Shown here in pieces: positions 10,336-23,365 of a stretch of 64,000 nucleotides of DNA. The stretch comes from Tieghemiomyces parasiticus (lineage: Eukaryota > Kickxellomycota > Dimargaritomycetes > Dimargaritales > Dimargaritaceae), in contig JANBPT010000065.1 in the NCBI GenBank assembly GCA_027575765.1, forward strand, positions 1 to 64,000. Reading direction: 5' to 3'. How positions within the stretch are numbered: the stretch's first letter is position 1; every line of letters begins with the position of its first letter. The notes below the pieces were generated by a model, which worked only from the letters and a program-made list of their open reading frames with translations, searched no databases and was not told the DNA's origin. The position numbers were made by a program, and so were the translations under genes.

Positions 10336-11280
10336 AACGACGGCTGCGTAGCGGGGCGAGGGGATTTAGAAGGGGACAGTAAAAAGGTTGCGGGGCCGCT
10401 GCGCAGGGAAGCCGGTACCATTGCGCTGGTGAAAACCACATACGGGTAGGTGAAGGAGAAACGAAGAAGAAGAAGGGGGAGGAGCAAGGAAATGTAGCCG
10501 GGTTGCGAACGCTACATAGGCCGCGAGTTCAATACCGTTGTTGAGCGTGTCCGGCGGTGGCTACGGACTCGCTCACAACACAGCCCTGTGATCAATACAT
10601 GGTCGCTGGTCCGTCGTACTATGGTCCGCCGTGTAGCCTCTGCTGTCCAATACCCTTGCCGCTGTGAACCCCAGGCTCTTACTTTCCAATCGCGACCCAT
10701 GTGTGGGTTGCACCAGATACCAGCGTTCCAAAGTGTAAGCGATTAAGAGGCGTGAGTCCGAAGGAGGGACGCAGGGCAAAAGGTGGATGGTGGATCGATC
10801 CGAGGGAGGGTCTACTGGATAAAACATGCTGCGTTCATGCCTGCCGTTACACAATGTAGTCAATGATAGTCCACGTATATACAGACGAGCCTTGGCTTCG
10901 CTGATGGGATGGCGTCTTGTTGTGCCAAGGGGGTCTGGCGCAGTTCAGTCCATGGGCGGCGAGCAACCTTGGGGTGCGTCCCCTTATAGTGAAGCTGGAG
11001 GTTACCGGGGATGCCATTCACCTTTGGATTCGCCCAAGGATTACTGATGACTTCCGGGTAATAATGGGACAGTCTCGATGGAATGGCGAGGGCCGGGAGC
11101 GCTGGGGGTTACGATGATGGAGCTAGGAAGCTGGGCGGTGGTTTGCTGAAAAAGGAGCTTTACCGCTTTTTCGGCTCTACATGCCCGTACGCCTCTACCT
11201 CAATATAGTGGACAGGTTCCTTCAAAATGGTCTACGTTTCATACTGGTGGAGCGGGCCGTAGAGTGCCGGGCGCTATTAA

Positions 11281-11781
11281 CTACGTTGTTATGGCTCCAG
11301 GCTTCGCGGTCTATACAGGTAGGCAGCATTTCAGGCGCTGACGTGGTTGGACCGGCTGTACAGTGTTGCTTATAAGCATTGTCGACGAGTCCTTAGCGCC
11401 GAAACCTAATCATAATGGCAATATCACCCTACTGACCCTGTATGACCAAGTTGGGTGATGTAGCCTATTCATGATAATCTAAGCATCACTCTTCTGGCTC
11501 TCACACCCTGCAGTGACCTCATTTGTCTGTTTTGGACGAATGACAGGACCGGTGAGAGGGGAGGAATCCCAGACACGGCCTGACCCCCCTAGGGGTGGCA
11601 CTTCCTTGTGACCACTTACCTCGACTCCGCGCCACAATTCATTTAGGCCCGCCTACTTCGCACCCCACTATCCTCCCATCGTGTACTCCTCATCTTACTC
11701 CACTATTGACCTAAACTGATTCACGTCCCGCTTTGATTCTTCCGAAGCTACCACTCCCCCAAACGCTCATCAACTCAAACC
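11281..11781. other. Upstream region of the GNL1-like gene
   Basis: Unique sequence between the inner edge of the left repeat arm and the GNL1-like start codon. The last 130 bases are C/T-rich, as in other leaders here, and probably hold the promoter and 5' untranslated region. I see no TATA box or separate gene. Confidence 0.45.
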
Positions 11782-14700
11782 ATGCCGCGCAAGGTTGCTT
11801 ACAGCGGAAAGCAGAAAAAGGAGTACCTCAAGGAACGCCGTCTCCGCAAGAAAGCGGCCGCGGAACGCGACCATAGCCTCTCGCCGGGGCGGCGGGCCCG
11901 AGGCGAACGTCCCGCCGCCGCTGCGGGAGCGGAGGGCGGCACGTAAGTTATTGGCCTAGCTGTCATCAATTCCAAACCGCCTGGAGCCGGTCACCCCTTC
12001 CGAGATTTTCCATTGACTGACCTGTTGAGGCGTAATGGACCTTGTCACCTCATACGTTTCCCCTATATATGGCTGTCGGTGACGATTCAGGTCGGAGACC
12101 CCCGACCCCCGCCGGGCCCTGATATCCGAATTCGACAAACTGACGCCCCAGCAGGTCAAAGCGAATCGTCTGAGTACCATGGAGACTCTCTACCGCTTGC
12201 CACCGGTAAGTTCCATCGGTTGGTGCGCACATGCGGACCGTTGACTAGTCAATTTTGAACCGGCGTGCTGTCGGTGCACTCTGTATACATACCCGTTGGT
12301 AGTAGAATTGGACCTAACGAGCAGCCCTCTCACTTACCTATTATCGGCCACGCCACGCTCACTCGCTATGGTTGCGCAGTCGTCCTTGGAGGTGTCTGTT
12401 GCCGACGTTTATTCGCAGGTCATTGACATTCCCGTCCGCCCGCCCTGGAACCCGTCAGATTCCAAAGCACGCCTGGACGCCGCGGAGGCCACGTATTTGG
12501 AAAAGTGGATCCAGTCAGTGTTTGAAGCCTACGACCCTTCTCAGCTTAGTTTCTTCGAGAAGAACCTCGAGGTGAGTTTGAGTTGCCGTCCTCAACGCCC
12601 CCCCCGCCCAGGCCACTGTCTAAATGACAGTTTTCCGTACCATAGTTGGTCGTTCTAACCGGACATCACCCTGCCCTCCCTACCACTAAATATCCCGCGG
12701 TTATCGGTCCATGTCTTACGTTCATCCCGCCACGGATAGGTGTGGCGTCAATTGTAGGTAACTTTTGCGAGCCCGTCGCCGTTAGCATTAAGTAGAGCCA
12801 GTCGTCATCGACTTTTATTTACACCACTTTCGCTCCTGGGGCAGTGGTCGGGCTTCTAGCGGAACTCAATGGCCCCCACTATCACTCACACCCTGGTATT
12901 CAATCCATCACACTTTATCCACGTCCCGTATATCTCCAGGTGGCGTGTCGCCGAGATCAGCGACGTTATTCTGGTCGTGGCCGACATTCGCCACCCCCTC
13001 CTGCACTTCCCGCCCTCGCTCTACCGGTACATTACGCAGCAGCTAAGCAAGAGAATGGTGCTGGTCCTTAACAAGGTCGATCTGGTGGCCCCATCCACCG
13101 TCGCGGCCTGGAAGGCCTACCTGCAGGCGCAGTTCCCTGAACTGGCCATCACCACTTTCGCCTGCTTCCAGGACGACAGCCACGCGCTCACTCAGGACAC
13201 CCGCGTTAACGACCTGCGGTCACGGGTCAAGCGGCCGCGCCACCGACGGTACGCGGCGGTCGGGGCCGACGCCCTAATGGCCACCTTGCGTGATCTTCAA
13301 ATTTCCGCACCCGCCGGTGCGAATGTGGACTGGGACGCCCTCGTCGCGAGGTTCCGCAACGCTCCGGTGGAGATCGAAATGAAGCACAAACCCGCGGGCC
13401 GCGGGCGCCATGCGGCCCGCGCGAGGTCTACCTCCCGGGCACCACGGGATGCCGACGTCCAAGATAGCGTCGACGTGGACCGACACGAAGATTACATAAC
13501 CCTGGGTCTCATTGGCCATCCCAACGTCGGAAAGAGTACTCTGATCAATACCTTGATGCAACGCAAGGTCGTCAGCGCGAGCAAGACTCCCGGTCACACC
13601 AAGCACTTCCAGACGATTTACCTGGCCGATAACGTTCGCCTCTGCGACTGCCCCGGGTTGGTGTTCCCAGGCATCATCCCTAAACCAGTGCAGGTAAGTT
13701 GGGGGACGGGAAAGTGCGGACAATAACTGACGCCCTCGATATCCGAGCCGTGTCGCTGGCCATGCCAACCGCGCAGCATGTTACTGTTTGTCCGTGACGT
13801 ACTGGCCTTGCGACGTAACTCTTGTGTATTCTTACTCCGTTCCTCCACTATACGCATGCCAGATTCTCATGGGTCTCTACAACATTGCCCAGGTGCAGGA
13901 GCCCTACACCTCCGTCCAGTTTCTGGTATGTAGCAGCGAAGCCCGCTGGTTTTAGCCGTGCTTCAGAAGGCTGAGGGGCTTTAAAGATCACTTAGGGTTA
14001 TTCGAACCTAACCGAGCGCAACTCCGACCCGCATCACTACCCGTTTTCCCCTACCCTAGTCGGAGCGTTTGCCAATTGAGCGCGTCCTGCGTCTACAGGC
14101 TCCCGACGAAATCCTGGCCCCGAAGCAGAAGTTTTGGACCACCTATGCTATATGCGAAGGTAAATTGTGTAGAGGCGATCCTCACCCGTTAACTCCAAGT
14201 CCAATGCGGCTAGCTCGGAGAACGTTGATTACATCGTCTCGGACTATAGTAGGGGCATACGCTTACTTTTTCACTAACGCTGGACCATTCTCCTCTGTTT
14301 GCCATGCACGTATATGGGTTGTTTTCGTCGAAGCCTACGCCATCCAAAGAGGTTTCCGCACGGCCAAGGCCCGGCGGCCTGACGCATACCGTGCAGGTAA
14401 GTTGTGTAGTAACGGGGGCATGTGGGGGCTGCCATCAATCTAAATACCGACCGCCCCTCGACTCGACTCTGTATGTCACATCCACAGATTGCGCTCTAAC
14501 GATATACCCCTTATCCACTAACTACACTGGAATGGCCCACGGCCCTCGCCTGATTATTATTACCAGCCAACCATTTGCTTCGCCTGGTCACTGACGGCCG
14601 GATCCTACTCTCGTTTAAACCTCCTGGCTACTTTGACAGGGCCCATGAGAAGACAGAACCCCATCCGGTCCCTCTGGTCTACGTGCCGGAGAAGGCCAAG

Positions 14701-14970
14701 CCCGAGACGGAGAGCTCGGACGAGGCGTCAGAAGCCGATAGCAGCGAGTGGGAAGGCTCAGCGGTCGAGGACGAGGAAGAAGATACCGGCATTGACGAGG
14801 ACGAGGATGGTGAAGGATCGAGTGTGGAAGCCGACGAAGCGGCGACAGCGGAAGAGCATGATGATCAGGAAGGTGAAGACAGTGATGATGATGATGTCAG
14901 GGGTAGTTCGGCAACCAAAGCCAAGACCACCGTTAACGCCTTTGCTGCGCTAGATATGGCTGATATTTAG
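11782..14970 (+). CDS. GNL1-like circularly permuted GTPase (YlqF/HSR1 family)
   Basis: Nine coding exons: 11782-11942, 12091-12205, 12419-12571, 12740-12753, 12940-13693, 13863-13925, 14060-14159, 14334-14396 and 14567-14970. They total 1,827 nt, or 608 residues, essentially the length of human GNL1. The N-terminus (MPRK then KQKKEYLKERRLRKK) is the basic GNL1-type start, probably nuclear/nucleolar targeting and RNA binding. An IPVRPPW motif and the EKNLE-VWRQLWRV block (about 139-151) precede the GTPase domain. G motifs run in permuted order: G4 NKVD at 192-195, then G1 GHPNVGKS at 340-347, a G2-type TPGHTK near 364-369, and G3 DCPG at 384-387. The PPGYF and acidic tail (about residues 500-595, long D/E/S runs) also fit. 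Relatives act in ribosome assembly or export; that role is inferred. Between G4 and G1 lies a lineage-specific basic linker (about 229-330). The fourth exon is a 14-nt microexon; without it the frame breaks. Confidence 0.94.
12740..12753 (+). other. 14-nt coding microexon (exon 4 of the GNL1-like gene)
   Basis: The bases GTGTGGCGTCAATT are preceded by an acceptor (GGATAG) and followed by a good donor (GTAGGT). They encode V-W-R-Q and two bases of L, completed by the first base of the next exon (12940). This joins the EKNLE end of exon 3 to WRVAEISD in exon 5, giving the family block VWRQLWRV. Splicing exon 3 directly to exon 5 gives a phase mismatch and loses these five residues. Confidence 0.9.
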
Positions 14971-17900
14971 TGGCTTTCCAGATGCATGGTAGCCTGGCAT
15001 CTACACTACCCGTTAGCCTGAATGGATGCGGCGGCAACTCGCCCCCCCGCTTCAGTGCAATCATCTAAAATACCCATATAAAATTGCTATCCTCCCTACT
15101 GAGCTGTGCTATGATTATAAGGGAGTGATCGAAGCAAACCATGGCAACAGGTCTCCTTCCGGTCACCTCTTACAGTCGTACCAAAAAGATAGACAGGGGC
15201 GAGAGAGAAGGCCTTTCGGTGGACTGCCATGGTCGATGAGGTCCGATCACCCCCCCCCGGCCGCCAAGCTGTCGGGTACTACCCTAACTGCCACCGCATG
15301 ACCCTTACAATGACCGGCGACCTCAGTTCAACTCCTCACTATTGTCCTGGTCGCTTTTCCCACTCGGTACGACAACGATTCGCTGGAATGCCTGGCCTGT
15401 GCTACCCAAGGTCCACCCTTCCACAACGTCTCCGTTGCTGTATTGTCACTCGTTGGCTCATCATGCACCGGGGCATCCACCCGCCCTCGAGAGTCTAGGG
15501 TCTTTTGAAGGTAGCAGTGGGGAGGGTACAGGCACCATCGAAGCTTGTTTGATTAGCCAAACGGTGCCCTTAAATGCCTGAGTAGCTCAATATTAGCAAT
15601 GTGGCAAACCCAACCAAGACTTGCAATGAACTATCCCGTTTACCGATCCACCGTCATGATGGACGGATACATTATTAAACAGGGTGAGAACTGACAAGAT
15701 CACTTACGATCTGAATTAATAAATGGTGGCCAATTGGTCGAGAGAGGGACCATGGAAACGCCTTGTTGTTATTGTTTCTACCGAGTATAGGAAATATATC
15801 CATCTATCTCGGGGCTCAAATGCTGCCGGTTCATTCCGCCCATATCTAAGAACATCCCTCATCCCGTATCATGATCATGTGGGTCACTAGGAAAAGCGGA
15901 GGAAAGGCCTTCGGGTCTGCTCGTATTCCTCCGCGTCTAGTGCTCTGCCTCTCCCCCTCCTACGTCCGCCGTCCGTGCCGTTCGGGTTATGCAACCAATA
16001 CGGCAGGACCCTACGAGGAGAGAAGGAGGGGGATTGAGATACTTCCGACCGCCGGTGTTAAGGTGGCACAAAGCTAGGGTGGGGGAATAAAAAATATAAA
16101 CGGACCAGGGTAGAATCGACGGGGTTCTAGTAGATGTAGGATGGAGGGGTGGCTCGAAAGGGAGGTGCGGTGGTTTATACTGGGGACAGGCGATGAAGCT
16201 GCCCTGCGTGGCTCCAGGGCCCTGGCAGGGAGGAAGGTTTCGAAGTGGGGTCCGTATTCTACGAACCCAGAAGGCAGCAGGGACCCGGGCCTTACCCAGG
16301 TTCTCATTCCGTTCGATACCCAAAAAAAAGGGGGGGAGGGTAGGAAGTCGTGTATTGGGTAAACCCCAGGAGTAACCAGACCCCCCCCATCTCGAATCAG
16401 GGCAACGAAGACGGTTTTGTAGGGTGGGCGGCATAAACCGTTAAAACGTTGCACCATACTGCGTCTGTGGAGACTCAACTGCCCCTTAGTAAGGTAGGGC
16501 CAATCCAGGAACCGTGGGTGCGTGGATGTTCCCTCGCATGATATTCCCAATAATCCGGTCCGTTGTTTATGGTGGGTGTAGTTGAATCTGCCTCGGCGTA
16601 TAAATTTACGCTAGGGATATGTTAAAAGGTAATAACCATCAACTCGACTCGGTCGATTTGGCTCTGTGACCATAGAGATGGGCCCTGTACGGTGCCGTCT
16701 ACTGGTCATTTAGGACGGCTATCGGTGACGTGATAAGGGTGGGTATATCGCTTCTGGTGGTTGATCCATCGAAGCCTCAAACACTCAGATACCTGACCTA
16801 TATTTGTCGGTTCGGAGCCAACTGGGTAGGTGCTCTAGCCTGTGGCGTTCGTCCACTCCCAGGCTATCTTCTTTTGGATGTCAAGAGCGAGATTCGACTA
16901 TGGGACAGGTAACGGGACTCTGGTGAGAAAAACGGGGATGGAGGAATGGATTCTAGAATGAGTAGGGGGGGGATTGCGGGGTGTGTGGAAGGTAGTGACA
17001 TTATGGGGAGGGTGGGTCCCGAGTCGGTTTGTTGAACACCATTGGGGGCGAGATGTCGACTGGAAACGGCAATCGATAGAAACAAGGGTGGAGAGGCCAC
17101 TAGCTAATCATAAAGTCGTCGCTAAGTGTGCCCTGACCATGAATAATTGATCATTCGGAGCCAGAGCGTCAGGTTGCGGTAAAAGGAATAGCAAACGCAT
17201 GAAAATACCCTTTTTTCTTTGCTGCTCAATTTCGATTGTCCCAAAGTGACAGTTGCTAAATTCAGCCACCTACTCCGTAGTGAAACAATTGTTGGGGATG
17301 GGCTGAGCAAGCAGAATATACGATGGCCGTCCTTGAGTACCACCGTAATGCGAAGGTGCTTAGGCCTGGTGGACGAGGTTTATGACCAAGTAAGGATGAC
17401 TAAGTATACATCTCTGTTTTCGACGTGTACCTTCCTTCTCGGCGCCCCCGTGCGCGCGGCACTGGGTAACCTATACCTCTCCCTCTCCACCCTTCGCGCG
17501 CCCATACTCGAGGGACCAAATGTGAAATGGCGTGACCAACCGTGTCCGAGAGCCCACCAGAACCACAGGTGAATAGGAAAAGGACGTGGGGAGGGTGATG
17601 GGTAAAGACTGGTGCTAAACTAGCGATTGTGTAACGGGCTTACATTTTCTACTAAGGAGACGGAGCGGGGAGCTCATGCCTTGCGAAGACAGAGTTAGGC
17701 TAGGTCTGGGTCTTGCGACCATTTTTTGCCTAAACCGTACCAGCTTTTTTCTCATCCTCATGGTCAGACCGACACAGGTTCGTCCCTCTTGCCCGCAGGG
17801 AGGGGGGTTCCGTGGGCTGGTGCACTTGAAGCACACTTGACCGCACGTCACTGTTCGTCGATGAATAATGCCAGTAAAACTTTCAGAACTGCAAGTCCTA

Positions 17901-19706
17901 ATACTAAAGAAATAGGGAAATTGACGAGTCAGCGGCAACAGGGCCAAGTCTTCCTCTTTCTTGCTCTTGTAGCCCATCACGTGCGGGTGACGATACACAA
18001 GGAGTCAGCCGGATTGGGTAAGTGTATTGTCTGGAAATAACAACGCCACCCTCCCTCTCGCTTATCAACACTTGAGACCAAAGGTCTATTCGGTGCTGCA
18101 CCCCAACCGTAGAATAACTGATACTGTGAACAAAACATATATTTGTAGGATGTACAATAGGTACCATCCACTACCCTCGCTACTTGTGTATCGTACTCTG
18201 GGGATGTTTCTGAATTCGCATGGCCCTCCGCTTCCATGGAGGTTGTTCAACTCCTCGGCCCTGGTTCCCGTTGCCTATTGGTCGTATTCGCAGGTGCCTG
18301 GGGCAGAGGCTTAACTTCTTACCCTTATCCTCGTTCTCACTGCTTAAATGTCCGCTATTCAACATGATACTGCAGCCTAGCCACTTGTCAACCGTGCACA
18401 GGTCAGCCTGGCTGCTCTGGGCTGGAAGTAAATAAAAAAAGAAAAATGCGCGGGATGGAGGGGTGAGGGAGGAGGAGATCGTCAGGTCTGGTCCCGTGGC
18501 ACGCGGCGGTGCGATGCGACACCGCCAAGGATGATAAGAATGGTAGTGTGGGGACTGTCATAACAAGGTAGGTGCTAGCCCTAAACCTTGATTTCTCATT
18601 CGGACAAATTACTTGGTAATGGGCAGGCATTAGAGTATTCATTGTTATCGAGCATGCAGCCATCCAAATATACAGCTCCTTTTACATTTTGGCGCCAGTT
18701 TCTAATAGCAGGTGTTCTCAAGTGCGCAGTACGGGTAAGGTAAGTCAGTGGGAATTCTATAGGTATAATCCGGTGCCTCACCATCATCAGTACATCCGCA
18801 TACTACATTGTGCGGGCAAAAAGGGTGACGGGTCGACCCTACCCGGCAGATTTCTTTGACTCCCTTGGCACCAGCGAAATCGAGGATTCCAAAAGACCCC
18901 TGGTTGAGACATAGTCTGGCTGATAGAGAAGAGCATATCGAGCACATATAATATCGGTTGATACTGCACCGGCCAAATAAGGTCAGGGATACCAGGCCGG
19001 TTATAGCACATCGAGAATTGTCGGCCAGGGCGATGTACTCCAATGGTATGAAGATGTGTAGTGTCTCTGGTAGCCCAGGCAGGTGCAGAGTGGCTGTGGG
19101 AGGGGGTAGGGGCTCGTCGATCTACCTAACCCCTGACCGTCCAAACTAGGCTTCTGGTTGATGTTGTCCATTTCACATCGGTCGCATTGGGTGTGACGAG
19201 CACCGTCGCCGCGTATACCTAGGACTAACCCTACAAGAGGATAGCTGGCAGGCAATACTTTGTTTTTCCAATATACGGGCTACTGCCGAAACGCTGCTGT
19301 AACCTTAGAGTGTGAGCCAGGGCGCAGTCTGAACATATAAACGTTGAGCTCTTCGCAATTTCACTCTCACGCTTTTTTTTTCCGGCACAGCCTTTATTCC
19401 TCCACCAGCACTTACTGATTTACTGCCATGCTTAATAATAACCGGGAGGATTAGTGCCGCACGTACTTCTGGTCTGATCAAAGCCATTAGGTAAAACAAA
19501 TACCCCTGAATATACTGAAACACGCGACTTGGAGGGGTCATTCTGACCCCATTCCCTTTTCGTTCGCCTCGCATGAAGCCATAAGAACTAGCTGTGAGGG
19601 AGGCGTGTGCCGTATTTTCAACCCCACCTCATCTTTTAATGGGGTCGATCTGACTATTTTCATCTACACAAACCCCTTCCTTTTATCGGTCTCTATACCC
19701 TGTTTG
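14971..19706. other. Gene-poor spacer, start of the desert
   Basis: I recognise no gene. Overlapping open frames of 60-170 codons occur on both strands (for example 15937-16434 minus) but carry no family motif. Homopolymer runs include nine C at 15250-15258 and eight C at 16381-16388. Purine-rich and pyrimidine-rich patches alternate. The first few hundred bases should contain the 3' untranslated region of the GNL1-like gene. Confidence 0.45.
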
Positions 19707-19707
19707 A

Positions 19708-20088
19708 TGCCATACCACAGCCAACTACGGTTCCTTATCAGACTTTAACGTTGTCTTACTCCCTGACCTATCCGCCTGCTGGTCGACCAACATCATAGGT
19801 ACGTCCACAGTTGGCACACTTTACCTAATAGGGAGTCCCGCAGTCCAGGTCACATATACATTATCACGCCTACTGCCTGGCATTGAAACAGGAATGCTCA
19901 AACCTGTCGACGGTCACGTTGGAGGGGTAGGTAGCCAGCGCTCTTTACCACCGGGGCCCCCACATTCCGCCTCTGGTATTACAGGTTATACGCCAAGTCC
20001 ATCACGCGGGGATAAACGGGCGAGTCGTGCCACACATCCACGGTCACCCTTATATTACGTCTCCCGCAGCAGCGTTGACTACGGTTAA
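19708..20088 (+). other. Open frame of 126 codons, possible exon, unassigned
   Basis: The frame is open from just after a TGA (19705-19707) to a TAG/TAA-type stop at 20088. Its translation is Ser/Pro/Tyr/Gly-rich towards the end and includes the segment RSLPPGPPHSASGITGY. Neighbouring frames to 20760 are also rich in P, Y, S and V. Short acceptor-like sequences (GCAGTCCAG) lie inside. There is no start codon with a signal peptide, no known domain and no coherent spliced model that I could build. A frame this long is expected several times by chance in 64 kb. Confidence 0.12.
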
Positions 20089-23000
20089 CTACAACTCCCT
20101 TGCCCCCCCTCCTCCAACACGGCATTCCGTTTCTACAGGGTGCCGGTGGTTTCTACGTCATCCAATCCGATCGCAGTTCGATCGGCCAAGTGGTGTGATG
20201 GTGGCGCCTTACGGCTACTATTCGAAGGGTAAATATGTGCCAAACTTTGAGAGCAGTGTCAATTTCCCCACAAGCCACCGTTTCCTACGCCCCGTACCCA
20301 ATATTTTATAGGGAGCCAGTCACTGTTTTTCATATATGTACTATTCACTTGTTTGGGTTAAGTACCAGGCCCGTTCGGCCAGTGAACATGCAATATCGGA
20401 GCAAAGAGGTAGGTCCCGCATTATCGATACCTACTTTAATCTCCAGGTCAGGGCTGACCCAAAGGCCAATCTTCGCCCACACTCAGAAGGTACTGATTAG
20501 GATGTTCAGAATCGCGCTTATGATTGTCGTCATAAGCCCGTCGGGCCAGCCGAGGTGTGGAATTCTCCTAGCACATGCATCGTTTCATAGAACCGGGCCC
20601 ATAACTCCTCATTTTAACACCATTGTTTCGATCCCCTCTGCTCGCAGCTTTACACACCAGCCATCCAGCGGTGCAAGTACAACCTCCCGTATACTATGCG
20701 ATATCGATGCACCAAGTATTTGAATACCGGTTGCCTAGTGTACTGTCCCGAAATGGCCCAAGTTCCGCTCACAGAAGCGTGAAATTGGTCGATATGATGG
20801 AAGCAGGGCCTAAAAGGCTACTGCGGGAGGGGGAAGGGACACCAGGTTATTAGCCGAGGAGCGGTCGGGTCAAGGGGGGAGGTAGCGTCCGGTGACGGGT
20901 GGCCTGCCGGACACGGTGAACAAGTGACCAAGGGTGGGAGAATACCTTCCCCAAAATGGCGGGGTTGCTCCAGCGGCCAGCTAGCGCAGGGGTAAAAAGA
21001 AGGCGGGCAACTCAGGCGGCCGCGGGCCGTTCTGCACACGACTCAACCGATTGTTAATATACTCCCGGTTCTTACTACGTGCCTTTGAAACGACCGGTGC
21101 TCAATTTGCGAAGGTGTGGGATACTATTGTGTGTTTGTAAAAAAAGAACCACCGGTGGTAAGAGCGGGGAAGAATCTAAAGCAGTGGAAACTGTCCTCTC
21201 CACGCGAAATCCTCAACCCACAAGTGGTCGAGGCAGTTTGTTGCCGAGCCGGACTTCGTCTAGATAAAAGCTTGGTGGGTGGATCCTGGTATATACAGAT
21301 TACCAACGTACCTACCAAAACAGCACCGGGTCCGCCGACTGCGACGGAGCACGGCAGCCAAGCAAATTCACTGGCCTGATATATGGACGAGAAGAAGGAT
21401 GCTATTACATCGACTGGATCTGGGTAGACGCCCGGCTGTCCGGCAAGGCAGCGGGCCACCATGACTGATGCCCTGGACTGCAGGTCATCTGCAGGACCTA
21501 ACGCCGGCAGTAGCAGGTTTGGCTAAATGGCCAGCTGCGCGTGCCTGTAGATATGGGCACGCAAGGGCTCACCCCTTACTCTATCGCCCATCTCCCTCTA
21601 CATTTTCCTTTCCAGTTTATCAACCAGACTGACTGAGAGGTCCCATGTCTGACCACTACTTGTGAATAATCGTTTACTACATACATCTACAGTATGAAGT
21701 GATCCTCGCAGAAATCGCGACAAGGTCAGCTGCAAGCGACAAGGCAAACCTCCCCCATAGGGTCATCGTTTCATAGAGCAAGCGTGGGATGTAGGCTCTA
21801 CTTGGAGGCGCCTTCCCCTCCTTTGGATCCGAGTCCGTACGCCAATTCTGTCCGAACGAATCGACAACTGCCCTCCGTATGCTTTTGCTATCAGAATTGA
21901 TGCTTGCGTCATACTTCGGCATGACCGCGATTCATTCACGGACCTCTCCATCGGCATCCTCCGAAATTCTTTGGAATCGACTCGATACAGATAAACCCGT
22001 CTAGACGAGACGTCCCTCCTAGTCATTTCCCCCCTTCATTTGTTTGCGTTTGGACAAGGTAACAGATCCGCTGGTTGTGGTGCTGACCAAAGGTCCGGGT
22101 TATTGACTACGGCCAGGTGACTACAAAAATCTGACCACCTCCGCTGCGCCTGGTAACCATCTCCCCAACTCCTATGCCGCCCTCCCTCTGTCTGTCTCTC
22201 GAGAACTAACAACTGGCCTCTAATATTGGGGGGGGGGCTGTTATTGTCGTGCCTCTCCCTCATCGCTTCAGTTTGATAATTCAAGGGTTTAGGGCCCCCA
22301 CGATTTGGGGACATGGGGGGGGGGTCTAACCGTTCTTTTGTTTAGTTTTAAAAGACGAAATCGGTATTGCCTTCCGAATCGCTATGTGGTGAGGCACAGG
22401 TGACAAGTGGCCGTCCGGAGAGCCTTGTCGACTGGATTCAGTGTTAGCCTCACATGCTCTATTCTGAGCCCACACAAGAGACTAGGGGGAAACTATAATA
22501 TTAAACGGCGAGCCCACATCACACTAGGATATCTTCGCCATGATAATGAACAAGAATGGAAGGAATATGTTACACTGACTAGCCTTGCGTCGGACTGAAC
22601 CAGCCAGTGCATCAACTTCATGGGCCTGTCCTTCCAACCGATAAACCTGGCTGTACAACGCGGAGGAAAACAAAAGGCAAACGCAAGGTAGGGATGGAGT
22701 GAAGTAAGATCACCATGTGCCCATAGGTGGAGTATACGAAGCCAAAGGGCGCTGGGTTCAAAGGGCTGGTGCGACCATGAAGTGGGGGAGGGTCCTTCGA
22801 GTAAAGAAAAAAAAACAAAGTGATAACTCTAGCCGAATTTAACCCTCAACACTGTCCATAGCTTTCAACACAATAAACCCAGAAAAGTTTCAGTAATCAG
22901 GTGACAAGACATAGGGAGGGCTGCGCCGTTGAGCGTGATGGTGGCGAATACTTGATTCGCCATAAACTCCTCGAACTCCCACCCAGTAACGTCGCACACA

Positions 23001-23365
23001 TCCTCTTTAGCTACGCCCGAAACGTCTAGTTATCGGGAAAATAGGGAGCCAGCGCGGTCGACCCAATTTCAAGGCATCGCAGTCGCACCTCCCCATACCC
23101 ATCATTGACGCCTCAACCCTAAGCTGACCCAGTTTAATACGCCATCTTCAACACCCGTGGAGCCGATGGGAACGGAAGCTGACACCATTCGAGCTGAATA
23201 CGCCTGGTGACCGCAGCTTCGGTACACTCCTATCGATCTCACCGACGAGGCAGTGCTGTCAGCCACCCCCTCCTTCAAGGGTGGGGCCGCAGGGGGAGGG
23301 TGTGGGGGGTGTGGGGAGAGGGCTCAGACCGTACTCTCTATCACCACTGATCCTTCGTGGGCTGA
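20089..23365. other. Gene-poor spacer
   Basis: No gene recognised. Ten-G runs occur at 22228-22237 and 22315-22324. Open frames up to about 160 codons (20235-20723 plus) lack recognisable domains. Confidence 0.45.

Larger units (their letters stand above)
9104..11280 (-). repeat. Left arm of a 2,177-bp inverted duplication
   Basis: The reverse complement of this segment matches 58375-60551 base for base apart from about 18 substitutions that I counted by eye, with no insertion or deletion: paired coordinates always add to 69655. Homology stops abruptly at both ends. The outer edge is at GAT (9104-9106) and the inner edge at TTAA (11277-11280). The arm holds one complete gene for a 367-residue secreted protein with about 945 bp upstream and 128 bp downstream. 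No target-site duplication and no transposase are seen, so this looks like a segmental duplication rather than a transposon end. Confidence 0.95.

Noticed and set aside
12869..12939. Start of the GNL1-like GTPase at an in-frame ATG near 12869
   Set aside because: This stretch is intron; the TCTCCAG acceptor at 12939 and the conserved motif show that coding resumes at 12940.
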